A DNA stretch of 64,000 nucleotides, from positions 1 through 64,000 of the forward strand of contig CAWUXE010000003.1 in the NCBI GenBank assembly GCA_963926475.1, written 5' to 3'. The notes under the pieces were generated by a model. That model saw only the letters and a program-made list of their open reading frames with translations, had not been told where the DNA came from and did no database searches. Of this stretch, positions 24,456-32,108 are shown piece by piece. The stretch comes from UBA2040 sp002384725 (GTDB taxonomy: Bacteria; Bacteroidota; Bacteroidia; Flavobacteriales_D; Crocinitomicaceae). The position numbers and the translations under genes are program-made. Each line of letters begins with the position of its first letter. The stretch's first letter is position 1.

Positions 24456-25583
24456 CTATAGCTTCTCCAAAATGCTTGCCGCAATCTTCTTACTTGCACC
24501 TCCAGCGCCTAAAACCTCAATTAGTTTAGTGTATTTTAACGAAATTGCTTTTCTTTTGTTACCATTCGGAAGAATTTCTTTCAATTCTTTTTTCATTTCG
24601 GCAACATTGCACTCTTTTTGAATCAATTCTCTAACAACTTCTTCGTCCATGATTAAATTGACGAGTGAGATGAATTTTATTTTAATCAGACTCTTTGCGA
24701 TACGGTAAGAGATTGGATTTCCTTTGTAACAAACCACCTGCGGAACTCCCAATAATGTCGTTTCCAAGGTAGCTGTCCCAGATGTAATTAACCCTGCAGT
24801 CGATTGATTCAAAAGGTCATAGGTTTTTCCATATAAAATGGACACACCACCTATTTTGGGGAGTAATCCAGCATAGAAGCTTTCATCAATAGACGGAGCG
24901 CCTGCAATAATGAGTTGATAGTCACTGAATTGCAATCCTGCTTTGAGCATCAGCGGCAGTTTGACACTAATTTCCTGCTTTCGACTTCCAGGAAGCAGAG
25001 CAATTATTGGTCTTTCATCCAATTCATTCGCTTTGTAAAACTCTTCTTTAGTGAGTGCACGTTCTTTGAATTTCTCTATCTCATCCAATAATGGATGTCC
25101 AAGATAACTTACCTCAAAGTCATGTTTCTTATAAAACTCCTTCTCAAAGGGCAGAATCACATACATTTCATCAACGGACGCTTTGATTTTCTTGACCCGA
25201 TTTTCCTTCCAAGCCCAAACTTGGGGAGAAACATAGAAATACACTTTAATTCCCTGTTTTTTGGCCCATTCGGCAATCCGGAGGTTAAACCCTGGATAAT
25301 CGATGAGAATTAGCGCATCAGGTTTAAATGCAAGAATATCTTTTCGGCAAAACTTAAGATTGGCAGCTATCGTTCGAATGTTCGTAATCACTTCCCAAAA
25401 CCCCATAAAAGAAAGATCTCTGATGTGTTTTGCGGGCTCACCTCCTATTTCCCTCATGCGATCGCCACCCCAAAACCGAATATCAAGGTCGGCTTGTTGC
25501 CCTAATAATTCTTCCATTAGATTACTTCCGTGCAAATCACCTGAAGCTTCACCTGCAATTATATAAAGTCTTTTTCCCACCAT
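24456..25583 (-). CDS. lpxB: Lipid-A-disaccharide synthase LpxB
   Basis: 375 residues of the family-19 glycosyltransferase. The N-terminus has YIIAGEASGDLHGSNLMEEL, the nucleotide/acceptor site; then RFWGGDRMREIGGEPAKHI, LSFMGFWEVI, LIDYPGFNLRIAEWAKKQGI and YFYVSPQVWAWKENRVKKI. In the C-terminal half are LLPGSRKQEIS, TSGTATLETTLLGVPQVVCY and a basic tail. It condenses UDP-2,3-diacylglucosamine with lipid X to form the lipid A disaccharide at the inner membrane. It follows a small membrane-protein gene and surE on the same strand with gaps of three bases or an overlap, so surE-25587-lpxB is one operon. Confidence 0.97.
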   Translation of the reverse strand: MVGKRLYIIAGEASGDLHGSNLMEELLGQQADLDIRFWGGDRMREIGGEPAKHIRDLSFMGFWEVITNIRTIAANLKFCRKDILAFKPDALILIDYPGFNLRIAEWAKKQGIKVYFYVSPQVWAWKENRVKKIKASVDEMYVILPFEKEFYKKHDFEVSYLGHPLLDEIEKFKERALTKEEFYKANELDERPIIALLPGSRKQEISVKLPLMLKAGLQFSDYQLIIAGAPSIDESFYAGLLPKIGGVSILYGKTYDLLNQSTAGLITSGTATLETTLLGVPQVVCYKGNPISYRIAKSLIKIKFISLVNLIMDEEVVRELIQKECNVAEMKKELKEILPNGNKRKAISLKYTKLIEVLGAGGASKKIAASILEKL

Positions 25584-25586
25584 TCC

Positions 25587-25901
25587 TTAGAAAAATACGA
25601 AATAAACGATCAAAGGAAGGTAACATACTGTGCCCAAAATAACACCCATGGCGAATTGATATTTTTCCTTGTTCAAGAAGATATAGAACAATCCGAGATT
25701 GGCGAGGACAGCTAGAGTCAGCATTTTGCTCATGGTACTGTTGTTATTCATAAACCGATACCACAATTGTTCGTAATAGAAGTTTTGTGCCCAAGAAAGA
25801 AACAGAATAACGAGAGGAACGATCAAAATGGGAAGAATAATTCCGATGATTAATCCCAGTGTATGACTTCTACTCCAATTTTTTAAATTCATAATTTCCA
25901 T
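25587..25901 (-). CDS. Small membrane protein between surE and lpxB
   Basis: 104 residues with three hydrophobic segments: LGLIIGIILPILIVPLVILF (about 15-35), MLTLAVLANLGLFYIFLN (about 58-77) and FAMGVILGTVCYLPLIVYFV (about 82-103). No charged motif or known domain is visible. I recall a protein like this between surE and lpxB in other Bacteroidota, but its function is unknown; a role in lipid A export or synthesis would be speculation. Its start overlaps the surE stop by 13 bases and its stop is three bases before lpxB, showing tight coupling. A second ATG at 25892 is possible. Confidence 0.75.
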   Translation of the reverse strand: MEIMNLKNWSRSHTLGLIIGIILPILIVPLVILFLSWAQNFYYEQLWYRFMNNNSTMSKMLTLAVLANLGLFYIFLNKEKYQFAMGVILGTVCYLPLIVYFVFF

Positions 25902-26653
25902 TCTTTTACGTTATCCATTGCTTTGTAAGCCGTTAAATCAAACTGCGTAGGAACAACACTCGCGTATCCTTCTCCCATAGCGTAAATATCCGAATCGGTT
26001 TCATCTGACACACATTCAAAATCACCTGTCAACCAATAATAAGGTCGGCCAAATTGATCTTCACGTTTGTCGAAACGATCTTCCCAAAAAGCGTGAGCTT
26101 GCTTGCAAATACGAATTCCTTTGATTTCTCCTGGAACACCTTTTGGCACATTCACATTCAAACAAGTATGTTGGTCCATTTTATTTTTTAGCGCTTCGCT
26201 GATAATCTTTCTAGCAACATCTTGGGTCGCTCTGAAATCTGCATTGGCATCAAAATCTTTTAGGGAAAACCCGATGGATGGAATATTCTCCATCGCCCCT
26301 TCTAAGGCTGCAGACATCGTTCCTGAATACAAAACGTTGGTAGCCGTATTTTCTCCATGATTGATGCCGCTCAACAATAAATCGGGTGTTCGCTTCATAA
26401 TTTCATAGATTCCCAATTTTACGCAATCGACTGGTGTTCCAGAGCAAGAATAAGCTAAACTATTTGGAAAAAGAACGGATTTATTTAAACGTAAGGGATT
26501 GGAAATTGTGATGGCATGCCCCATACCAGACTGAGGTTTGTCGGGTGCAATTATCACTACATCTCCAAACTCTTCGGCCACCTCAACCAATGAACGGATT
26601 CCTTTTGCAGAAATTCCATCATCATTGGTTACAAAAATCAAAGGTTTACTCAC
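25889..26653 (-). CDS. surE: 5'/3'-nucleotidase SurE
   Basis: 254 residues from the GTG at 26653, which puts the start just before the first strand (MSKPLIFVTNDDGISAKGI) as in other SurE proteins; a GTG at 26701 would add 16 unusual residues. Motifs: FVTNDDG with the metal-binding Asp pair, APDKPQSGMGHAITIS with the ligand Ser, SGTPVDCVKLG, LLSGINHGENTATNV with the ligand Asn, and YSGTMSAALEGA. SurE is a metal-dependent survival phosphatase for nucleoside monophosphates in the cytosol. It heads the operon surE-25587-lpxB; the dinB-like gene is transcribed away from it. Confidence 0.95.
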   Translation of the reverse strand: MSKPLIFVTNDDGISAKGIRSLVEVAEEFGDVVIIAPDKPQSGMGHAITISNPLRLNKSVLFPNSLAYSCSGTPVDCVKLGIYEIMKRTPDLLLSGINHGENTATNVLYSGTMSAALEGAMENIPSIGFSLKDFDANADFRATQDVARKIISEALKNKMDQHTCLNVNVPKGVPGEIKGIRICKQAHAFWEDRFDKREDQFGRPYYWLTGDFECVSDETDSDIYAMGEGYASVVPTQFDLTAYKAMDNVKEWKL

Positions 26654-26750
26654 ATTAAAAGGTTTTGGTAATGGACAACGAATGTAAATAATATTCGTCA
26701 CATGGATGGGTATAAATGTTCACAATTGCGTGAATAACTGCCATCGAAAC

Positions 26751-26784
26751 TTGTAATTTAAACTACAAAAAGGTTGTATTTTTG
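26751..26784 (+). promoter_or_regulatory. Flavobacterial promoter (TTG ... TATTTTTG) for dinB-like gene
   Basis: TTG at 26751-26753 and TATTTTTG at 26777-26784, 23 bases apart, fit the Bacteroidota -33/-7 pattern. The ATG at 26800 lies 16 bases downstream. The position excludes the earlier TTG start at 26782, which is inside the -7 box. Confidence 0.6.
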
Positions 26785-26799
26785 ACCTGGTTAATTGAT

Positions 26800-27381
26800 A
26801 TGACAGGAAACGAATTAATAGACGGCCTACAAGCCATTACAGAAGAAAACAAATCTTTTGTTGAGAAAAAATTAACGCATTTGAATGCCGATCAGTTGAA
26901 TTGGTGTCCCAATGCAGATTCATGGTCGTTGAATGAAGTATTTGCGCATTTAAACGAATATGCCTCTTTTTATCACGCTTCTTTCCGCAAGGTGATTGGG
27001 AAAACGAAATTTCGAAAACCAACGCAAAATTTCTTGTCCTCACCTTTGGGCAGTGCAGCATGGAAATCGATGAAGTTGGGAAAAGCGAAAAACATAAAAC
27101 GAAAATTTAGAGCATTGGCGGCATTTAACCCAACAATAACACCAAGCTTATTGCAAGGTGCTGACTGGAAAGACTTTTTTACGGGTCAAAAAGAATTAAG
27201 TCAAATATTGGAAGACGCCCGAAAAATCAATATCAAACGAGCAAAAACAGCCTTGTCCATCTCAAAAATTATTAAGTTTCGAATGGGCGACGCCATGAAT
27301 TTTTTGGTTTTTCATAACGCGCGTCATATTCAACAAGCGCAAAATATCTTAAACCACAAAAACTTCCCCAAAAAGAAATGA
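26800..27381 (+). CDS. DinB-family protein
   Basis: 193 residues from the ATG at 26800. A four-helix DinB/YfiT-type fold is indicated by EKKLTHLNADQLNWCPNADS then WSLNEVFAHLNEYASFYH, in which the first conserved metal-binding His lies, and by NFLVFHNARHIQQAQNIL at the C-terminus, with the other two His. Members often carry a nickel or zinc ion and act as thiol-dependent transferases (bacillithiol or mycothiol S-transferases) or remain uncharacterised. The central part (KIGKTKFRKPTQNFL ... KNIKRKFRALAAFNPT) is basic. The stop overlaps the start of the NlpC/P60 gene (ATGA), so the two are translationally coupled. Confidence 0.8.
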   Translation: MTGNELIDGLQAITEENKSFVEKKLTHLNADQLNWCPNADSWSLNEVFAHLNEYASFYHASFRKVIGKTKFRKPTQNFLSSPLGSAAWKSMKLGKAKNIKRKFRALAAFNPTITPSLLQGADWKDFFTGQKELSQILEDARKINIKRAKTALSISKIIKFRMGDAMNFLVFHNARHIQQAQNILNHKNFPKKK

Positions 27382-28139
27382 AAAGCTCTTTTTGGTATTG
27401 TGGAGTAAGCATAGCACCCGTTCGTTCCGAACCAAAGGACAGTGCCGAAATGATTACGCAACTCTTATTCGGTGAAATCATTGAATTGATGGAAACAGAT
27501 AGACAATGGCGCAAAGTAAAAAGTTACTCGGACCAATACGAAGGTTGGATTGATGAAAAATTAATTCTTCCTCTTACCGAAAAGGAATTGAAGAAATGGA
27601 TGGATAGACAAACCCTACTATTTTATTCTCAGTATCGATTGAGCACAAAAACGGGTGACATCTTATTGACAAAAGGGTGTTTCATTCCAGATGTCGAAGC
27701 AAATGCTACTGTTCATATTGGGAATGAGGAATATCAACTATTAGATTTGCCGTGCGATATACCGAACGACATTCAAGCTATTGCAAAATCGTACTTGAAT
27801 GCTCCTTATTTATGGGGAGGCAAAACCTTGTTTGGAATCGACTGTTCTGGTTTTACTCAATTGGTCTACCGGTTTTTATCAATCTCCTTGCCACGTGACG
27901 CCTATCAGCAGGCCGAAGACGGTGCCGAAATACAATTGAAAGATACACAGCCAGGAGATTTGGCTTTTTTCGATAACGAAGGAGGAAAAATAATACATGT
28001 GGGCATTGTGTTGGATGACCAGCAAATCATTCATGCTCATGGGCAAGTAAGAATAGATAAACTAGATGCAGAAGGGATTTACAATACCGAACGATCCTAC
28101 TACAGCCACAAATTGTGTTTAATAAAACGCTATTTATAA
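27378..28139 (+). CDS. C40 (NlpC/P60) peptidase with bacterial SH3 domain
   Basis: 253 residues. The N-terminal 70 residues look like an SH3b domain (CGVSIAPVRSEPKDSAEMIT, VKSYSDQYEGWID). A second short SH3-like segment (about 95-115) precedes the NlpC/P60 domain (about 125-250). Catalytic residues: Cys in GIDCSGFTQLVYRF, His in IIHVGIVLDD, and the third His in IIHAHG. The family cuts the gamma-D-Glu-diaminopimelate bond in cell-wall peptides (YkfC-like, possibly acting on recycled peptides). No signal peptide is visible, so it is likely cytosolic and works in peptide recycling; that is inference. It overlaps the dinB-like gene by four bases. Confidence 0.9.
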   Translation: MKSSFWYCGVSIAPVRSEPKDSAEMITQLLFGEIIELMETDRQWRKVKSYSDQYEGWIDEKLILPLTEKELKKWMDRQTLLFYSQYRLSTKTGDILLTKGCFIPDVEANATVHIGNEEYQLLDLPCDIPNDIQAIAKSYLNAPYLWGGKTLFGIDCSGFTQLVYRFLSISLPRDAYQQAEDGAEIQLKDTQPGDLAFFDNEGGKIIHVGIVLDDQQIIHAHGQVRIDKLDAEGIYNTERSYYSHKLCLIKRYL

Positions 28140-28186
28140 ATAGTTGGTCAATTGAATCAGAAATAGCATATTGCGAAAAGAGAAAT

Positions 28187-28194
28187 TATATTTG
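28187..28194 (+). promoter_or_regulatory. TATATTTG -7 box for glyA
   Basis: Exact match to TAnnTTTG about 40 bases upstream of the glyA ATG. No TTG at the usual distance; one lies at 28171-28173, closer than usual. Confidence 0.45.
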
Positions 28195-28234
28195 TAAAAA
28201 TTAAAAGATGAAAAAACCTTAAGAATTTAAGCTC

Positions 28235-29509
28235 ATGAGAAACGACAAAGAAATTTTCGACCTAATTCAACTAGAGAAAAACCGTCAATTGCACGGTATT
28301 GAATTGATAGCCTCAGAAAACTTCGTTAGTGACGAAGTAATGGAAGCAATGGGTAGCGTTTTGACGAATAAATATGCTGAAGGACTTCCCGGAAAAAGAT
28401 ATTATGGTGGATGCGAAATCGTTGATCAGGTAGAGCAATTGGCGATAGACCGTTTGTGTAAATTATTCGGTGCTACGTGGGCAAATGTTCAACCGCACTC
28501 TGGAGCTCAGGCCAATGCAGCTGTTTTCTTGGCTTGTTTGAAACCAGGTGATAGAATTTTAGGATTCGATTTATCACATGGTGGACACCTTACCCATGGA
28601 TCGCCAGTAAACTTCTCAGGAAAATTATACGAACCTCATTTTTATGGGGTTAGCAAAGAAACGGGACAAGTAGATTACGACCATCTCGAAAAACAAGCGA
28701 GAGAGGTAAAACCAAAAATGATTATCGTCGGCGCATCTGCATATAGTCGTGATTGGGATTATGCTCGCGTACGAAAAGTAGCGGATGAAGTGGGTGCGAT
28801 TATTTTGGCCGACATCTCCCATCCTGCTGGTTTGATTGCTGCGGGATTGTTAAAGGATCCTTTAGATCATTGTCATATCGTTACTTCTACAACGCACAAG
28901 ACTTTAAGAGGTCCTCGTGGTGGAATCATCATGATGCGTCACAATTTTGAAAATCCATTTGGTTTGAAATGGAACAATGGAAATTTGAAATCGATGGGCG
29001 CTTTGCTGGATGCAGCGGTTTTCCCCGGAACACAAGGTGGACCATTAGAACACGTAATCGCCGCAAAAGCTGTTGCCTTTGGAGAAGCGTTGACAGATGA
29101 ATACAAAACATACATGAAACGAGTTGTTGAAAACGCGGGTACCATGGCGGATGAATTTGTGAAACGTGGATACGGTGTTATTTCAAAAGGAACTGAGAAT
29201 CACTCTATGTTGATTGATTTGCGCTCAAAAGGTGTTACAGGAAAAGACGCTGAAACTCGCTTAGTATTGGCGGATATAACCGTGAACAAGAATATGGTTC
29301 CATTCGATACGGAATCGCCGTTTGTTACCTCTGGAATCCGACTTGGAACTCCTGCCCTTACAACACGAGGTGTTGAAGCAAATGAAATACCAAAAATCGT
29401 AGAATTGGTTGATCGTGTTTTAAGCGACATCAACAACGACGAAAATATTGCTGCCGTTCGAAAAGAAGTAAACGAATTAATGTCGAATCGTCCTTTATTC
29501 AAGTGGTAG
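28235..29509 (+). CDS. glyA: Serine hydroxymethyltransferase GlyA
   Basis: 424 residues, the usual length. Motifs include ELIASENFVSDEVMEAMGS, KYAEGLPGKRYYGGCE, NVQPHSGAQANAAVF, and the cofactor lysine site STTHKTLRGPRGG (Lys around residue 222) that binds pyridoxal phosphate. FPGTQGGPLEH and the closing TSGIRLGTPALTTRG are also present. It converts serine and tetrahydrofolate to glycine and 5,10-methylene-tetrahydrofolate, the main one-carbon source, in the cytosol. It has its own likely promoter (28187-28194). Its 3' end overlaps the small convergent gene at 29495 by 15 bases. Confidence 0.98.
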   Translation: MRNDKEIFDLIQLEKNRQLHGIELIASENFVSDEVMEAMGSVLTNKYAEGLPGKRYYGGCEIVDQVEQLAIDRLCKLFGATWANVQPHSGAQANAAVFLACLKPGDRILGFDLSHGGHLTHGSPVNFSGKLYEPHFYGVSKETGQVDYDHLEKQAREVKPKMIIVGASAYSRDWDYARVRKVADEVGAIILADISHPAGLIAAGLLKDPLDHCHIVTSTTHKTLRGPRGGIIMMRHNFENPFGLKWNNGNLKSMGALLDAAVFPGTQGGPLEHVIAAKAVAFGEALTDEYKTYMKRVVENAGTMADEFVKRGYGVISKGTENHSMLIDLRSKGVTGKDAETRLVLADITVNKNMVPFDTESPFVTSGIRLGTPALTTRGVEANEIPKIVELVDRVLSDINNDENIAAVRKEVNELMSNRPLFKW

Positions 29510-29749
29510 TGCTTCTTCCGTAAATTTCTCTGTTATAGATTTATATTTATTGTACAGATAAGAAATAAACAACAACCCTCCTAGGTAAATAAACACGATA
29601 GTTTTCGTCAGTTTATTCATGGAGCTGATGTTGTATATGAACAATTTGACAAGAATTACGCCAAACAAAATAATAGCCATTATTCTCAAATGTTGTTTTT
29701 GTCGCATTATTCCTAATCCAAACAGCAAAAGCGCATGCTTTTCACTCAT
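29495..29749 (-). pseudogene. DUF2339-like C-terminal fragment, two membrane helices
   Basis: 84 residues resembling only the very end of the large DUF2339 membrane proteins, which usually have about 20 or more helices: LLLFGLGIMRQKQHLRIMAI then VILVKLFIYNISSMNKLTKT, IVFIYLGGLLFISYLYNKYK. The rest of the DUF2339 gene is absent; upstream sequence shows no coding continuation in this frame. It has an ATG start (29749) and an intact frame, so it may also be a small two-helix protein. I judge a leftover fragment more likely. Overlaps the glyA 3' end by 15 bases on the opposite strand. Confidence 0.5.
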
Positions 29750-29816
29750 TGATTTGAATCAAAACCACCCGCATTAAAATAGGAATCTAATAATACGAAA
29801 CAAACCCTTATTAGTA

Positions 29817-30608
29817 TTAGGTTGCGTTCTGACGTTTAATAATTTTAAAGAATAGAGAAAAGGACAGACGTTTGATTCTCACGGCGAAAGTTTCTTTGCC
29901 ACCAATAAGAACTTCAAATTTGTTTTTTTCTACTGCTCGAAGTATTCTTTTCACACAAACTTCAACTGGCATTCCAGTCTCTTGATTGTGGTCCATTACT
30001 CCGTGGGCATCCCCTTTTCCTGTCAATGCATTGGTAGAAATAGGTGTATTTATTTTCCCCGGACAAACGATAGTTACGTGAATATTGTTTTTCTCTTCTT
30101 CGAGCCGTAAACTTTCATAAAACCCGTGCAAGGCGTGCTTTGAAGCACTATAGGCAGAGCGCAGATAAAATCCAAATTTTCCAGCAATGCTCGATACGAC
30201 TAATATGTGTCCATTGCCTTGCTTTCTAAAAATGGGTAAAATGGCTTTAGTCAATGAAATATTTCCAAAATAATTGATCTCCATGATCTTTTTATCCACC
30301 GTAATTTCCGTATCAAAGGCATCCGATCGCTGACTAAGTCCGCCATTGTTGAATAAAAAATGAATTTCTCCGAAAGATTCCAGTTGCTTGGTTATTTCAA
30401 AAATTTTATTCCCTGATTTTTCAAGGTCAAGAGGATAAACAATGTGGTTTTCGGGGTGAGAAAGATTAGATTTAACTTTATTTAGGCTGTCCACATTTCT
30501 CGCTGACAAAATCACGCGAGCGCCCGCTTTCGCGAGTTGTTTAACAAGCTCCTCTCCTATTCCAGAAGATGCTCCAATTACCCACGCGGTTTTGTTCTTA
30601 AAAGACAT
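29817..30608 (-). CDS. Short-chain dehydrogenase/reductase
   Basis: 263 residues from the ATG at 30608 (MSFKNKTAWVIGASSGIGEE); four residues of an earlier start at 30620 are less likely. Classical SDR pattern: NAD(P)-binding GASSGIG, FLFNNGG (NNAG-type), active-site Ser in VVSSIAGKFG, and YSASK with the catalytic Tyr and Lys. A basic residue (Arg in LSARN) after the second strand suggests NADP. The C-terminal 40 residues (KNKFEVLIGGKETFAVRIKR, LSFSLFFKIIK) resemble membrane-associated DHRS7/7B-like reductases. Substrate unknown. A TATCTTTG box at 30634-30641 serves it, back to back with that of the TerB-like gene. Confidence 0.88.
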   Translation of the reverse strand: MSFKNKTAWVIGASSGIGEELVKQLAKAGARVILSARNVDSLNKVKSNLSHPENHIVYPLDLEKSGNKIFEITKQLESFGEIHFLFNNGGLSQRSDAFDTEITVDKKIMEINYFGNISLTKAILPIFRKQGNGHILVVSSIAGKFGFYLRSAYSASKHALHGFYESLRLEEEKNNIHVTIVCPGKINTPISTNALTGKGDAHGVMDHNQETGMPVEVCVKRILRAVEKNKFEVLIGGKETFAVRIKRLSFSLFFKIIKRQNAT

Positions 30609-30633
30609 ATTAATGGTCAATTATTAAGTCCCC

Positions 30634-30641
30634 CAAAGATA
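30634..30641 (-). promoter_or_regulatory. TATCTTTG -7 box for the SDR gene
   Basis: Minus-strand TATCTTTG fits TAnnTTTG and lies 26 bases upstream of the ATG at 30608. It is divergent from the plus-strand box at 30700-30707. Confidence 0.5.
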
Positions 30642-30699
30642 ACAGAACTTTGTGAATTGTTTTACTTTAGAAACACAAGTTTTAAAATGAAGAAAAGCT

Positions 30700-30707
30700 T
30701 ATCTTTG
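30700..30707 (+). promoter_or_regulatory. TATCTTTG -7 box for the TerB-like gene
   Basis: Plus-strand TATCTTTG fits TAnnTTTG and lies 18 bases upstream of the ATG at 30725, with a run of ten A between. Confidence 0.5.
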
Positions 30708-30724
30708 CAAAAAAAAAATATTAC

Positions 30725-31147
30725 ATGGGTACTATCGCACACCGTTTCGAAACAGGAGAACAATCTAGTCAAAAAGGACATTTCCGCAATTTAATTATGC
30801 TTGCGCGTATTGATGGCATGGTTGCTGAAGAAGAAAAAGCTCTATTAGAGCGTATTTCAAGACGTATAGGATTAACGGACGAGCAAGTGAAAGAGGTAAA
30901 GGACGATTCGAATAGTTATCCTATGATTCCACCCGTATCACGTGAAGAGCGTTACGAACGTTTGATTCAATTGGTGCAAATGATTTGCGTGGACGGCGAA
31001 ATCGATCCAAAAGAAGATGTTTTAATTCACCGTTATGGAATAGCCTTAGGATTCACGCAAGAAAGGTTGGATGAAAAATACCCTATAATTCTTGATAAAG
31101 TGAAAAGCGGAATGGCTCTAAACGATATCCTAGATTCTATTCTTTAG
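30725..31147 (+). CDS. TerB-like tellurite-resistance family protein
   Basis: 140 residues, all helical, no signal peptide. It carries two similar acidic helix-turn units, MLARIDGMVAEEEKALLERI and MICVDGEIDPKEDVLIHRYG, which is the duplicated DGxxxxxE pattern of the TerB fold; the acidic residues are thought to bind metal ions. In phage/tellurite defence clusters TerB sits with TerC and TerD, but none is here, so this is one of the many stand-alone cytosolic TerB-like proteins of unknown role. A TTGAC-rich palindrome follows the stop. Confidence 0.75.
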   Translation: MGTIAHRFETGEQSSQKGHFRNLIMLARIDGMVAEEEKALLERISRRIGLTDEQVKEVKDDSNSYPMIPPVSREERYERLIQLVQMICVDGEIDPKEDVLIHRYGIALGFTQERLDEKYPIILDKVKSGMALNDILDSIL

Positions 31148-31149
31148 AC

Positions 31150-31207
31150 TGTTGACCTTTGACTATTGACCGTGAATTGGTCAAACTAACCAGTCAACGT
31201 CAACGTC
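31150..31207. repeat. TTGAC-rich imperfect palindrome, second copy
   Basis: GTTGACCTTTGACTATTGACC faces GGTCAA and GTCAACGTCAAC, with TTGACC-gtgaatt-GGTCAA at its centre. It lies directly after the TerB-like stop and may also act as a terminator stem. It is the same type as 14719-14782. Confidence 0.5.
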
Positions 31208-31302
31208 GAATTATAAACACTTTCGGGAAGTAATACACAATCGCCAATTCTAATAGCCTTGATTGCTTTTAAATACGTAAATTTGATCTTTGTAATTTGA
31301 CC

Positions 31303-31755
31303 ATGTCTAATCAGGATTTACAGTCTAGAGTTAAAGATGTTTTTTCAGCATATCTGGAACAAAATGGTCACAGGAAAACTCCTGAGCGATTTGCTGTACT
31401 CTTGGAAATTTACGATTACGAAGGTCATTTCGACATTGAAGCGCTTTACTTCAAAATGAAGAGCCACAATTACCGCGTTTCAAGAGCCACTTTATACAAT
31501 ACGATCGATTTATTGTTGGCGTGTAATCTGGTTCGCAAACATCAGTTCAGCACAACCAATTCGCAATTCGAAAAAGCCCACGGTAGTAAACAACACGATC
31601 ACGTTATCTGCACGGATACGGGAGAGGTTATCGAGTTTTGCGATCCGAGAATTCAGAATATTAAAGCGACTATAGAAGACATACTTGGCGTTGAGATTCA
31701 ACACCACTCTCTTTATTTCTATGGTGTAAGAAAGAAAAAAGACGATAAAAAATAG
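31303..31755 (+). CDS. fur: Fur family transcriptional regulator
   Basis: 150 residues from the ATG at 31303 (MSNQDLQSRVKDVFSAYLEQ); a TTG two codons earlier is less likely. The N-terminal winged helix is visible (GHRKTPERFAVLLEI, then YRVSRATLYNTIDLLLACNL). The C-terminal dimer domain carries the metal-binding HDHVICTDTGEVIEFCD segment and a closing HHSLYFYG. Fur-type repressors bind Fe(II), Zn or Mn, or sense peroxide (PerR). The usual CxxC zinc site after HDH is absent here (only single Cys residues), which is a common Bacteroidota variant. Presence of katG in the window does not by itself make it PerR. One base before the STAS gene, with purA following, so it is probably an operon. Confidence 0.9.
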   Translation: MSNQDLQSRVKDVFSAYLEQNGHRKTPERFAVLLEIYDYEGHFDIEALYFKMKSHNYRVSRATLYNTIDLLLACNLVRKHQFSTTNSQFEKAHGSKQHDHVICTDTGEVIEFCDPRIQNIKATIEDILGVEIQHHSLYFYGVRKKKDDKK

Positions 31756-31756
31756 C

Positions 31757-32107
31757 ATGGGTTTCTCGGTTGACATACATGAACTAGATGGTTCTGCAAT
31801 TATTCTTTTGAAAGGAAAATTGATCAATGAAGGTGATTCACTGCAATTGAACGACACTATTGCGAAAGAACTTGAGGCTGGAATTCAAAACATCGTTTTC
31901 GATTTGACCGAACTAGAAAATTGCAATTCAAGCGGACTGAATATATTGATCCGGACCTTGACAAAAACAAGAACAAAAAATGGTGACGCGGTGGTTTGTT
32001 CCGTAAATGATAATCTGGACAAACTATTTGCAATTACAAAATTGAATGAAATATTTAGTCTCTACCCAAATCAAAAAGAGGCGTTACAACATTTTAAAGA
32101 AAAATAA
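31757..32107 (+). CDS. STAS domain protein (anti-sigma factor antagonist-like)
   Basis: 116 residues consisting of one STAS domain: IHELDGSAIILLKGKLINEG, then NIVFDLTELENCNSSGLNIL, with the Ser-Ser-Gly-Leu segment that carries the phosphorylatable serine in SpoIIAA/RsbV proteins, and a helix RTLTKTRTKNGDAV. Such proteins bind a switch kinase/anti-sigma factor, but no kinase or phosphatase gene is nearby, so the partner is unknown. It starts one base after the fur stop and ends one base before the purA start (TAA then T then ATG), a strong sign of one mRNA fur-STAS-purA. Confidence 0.85.
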   Translation: MGFSVDIHELDGSAIILLKGKLINEGDSLQLNDTIAKELEAGIQNIVFDLTELENCNSSGLNILIRTLTKTRTKNGDAVVCSVNDNLDKLFAITKLNEIFSLYPNQKEALQHFKEK

Positions 32108-32108
32108 T

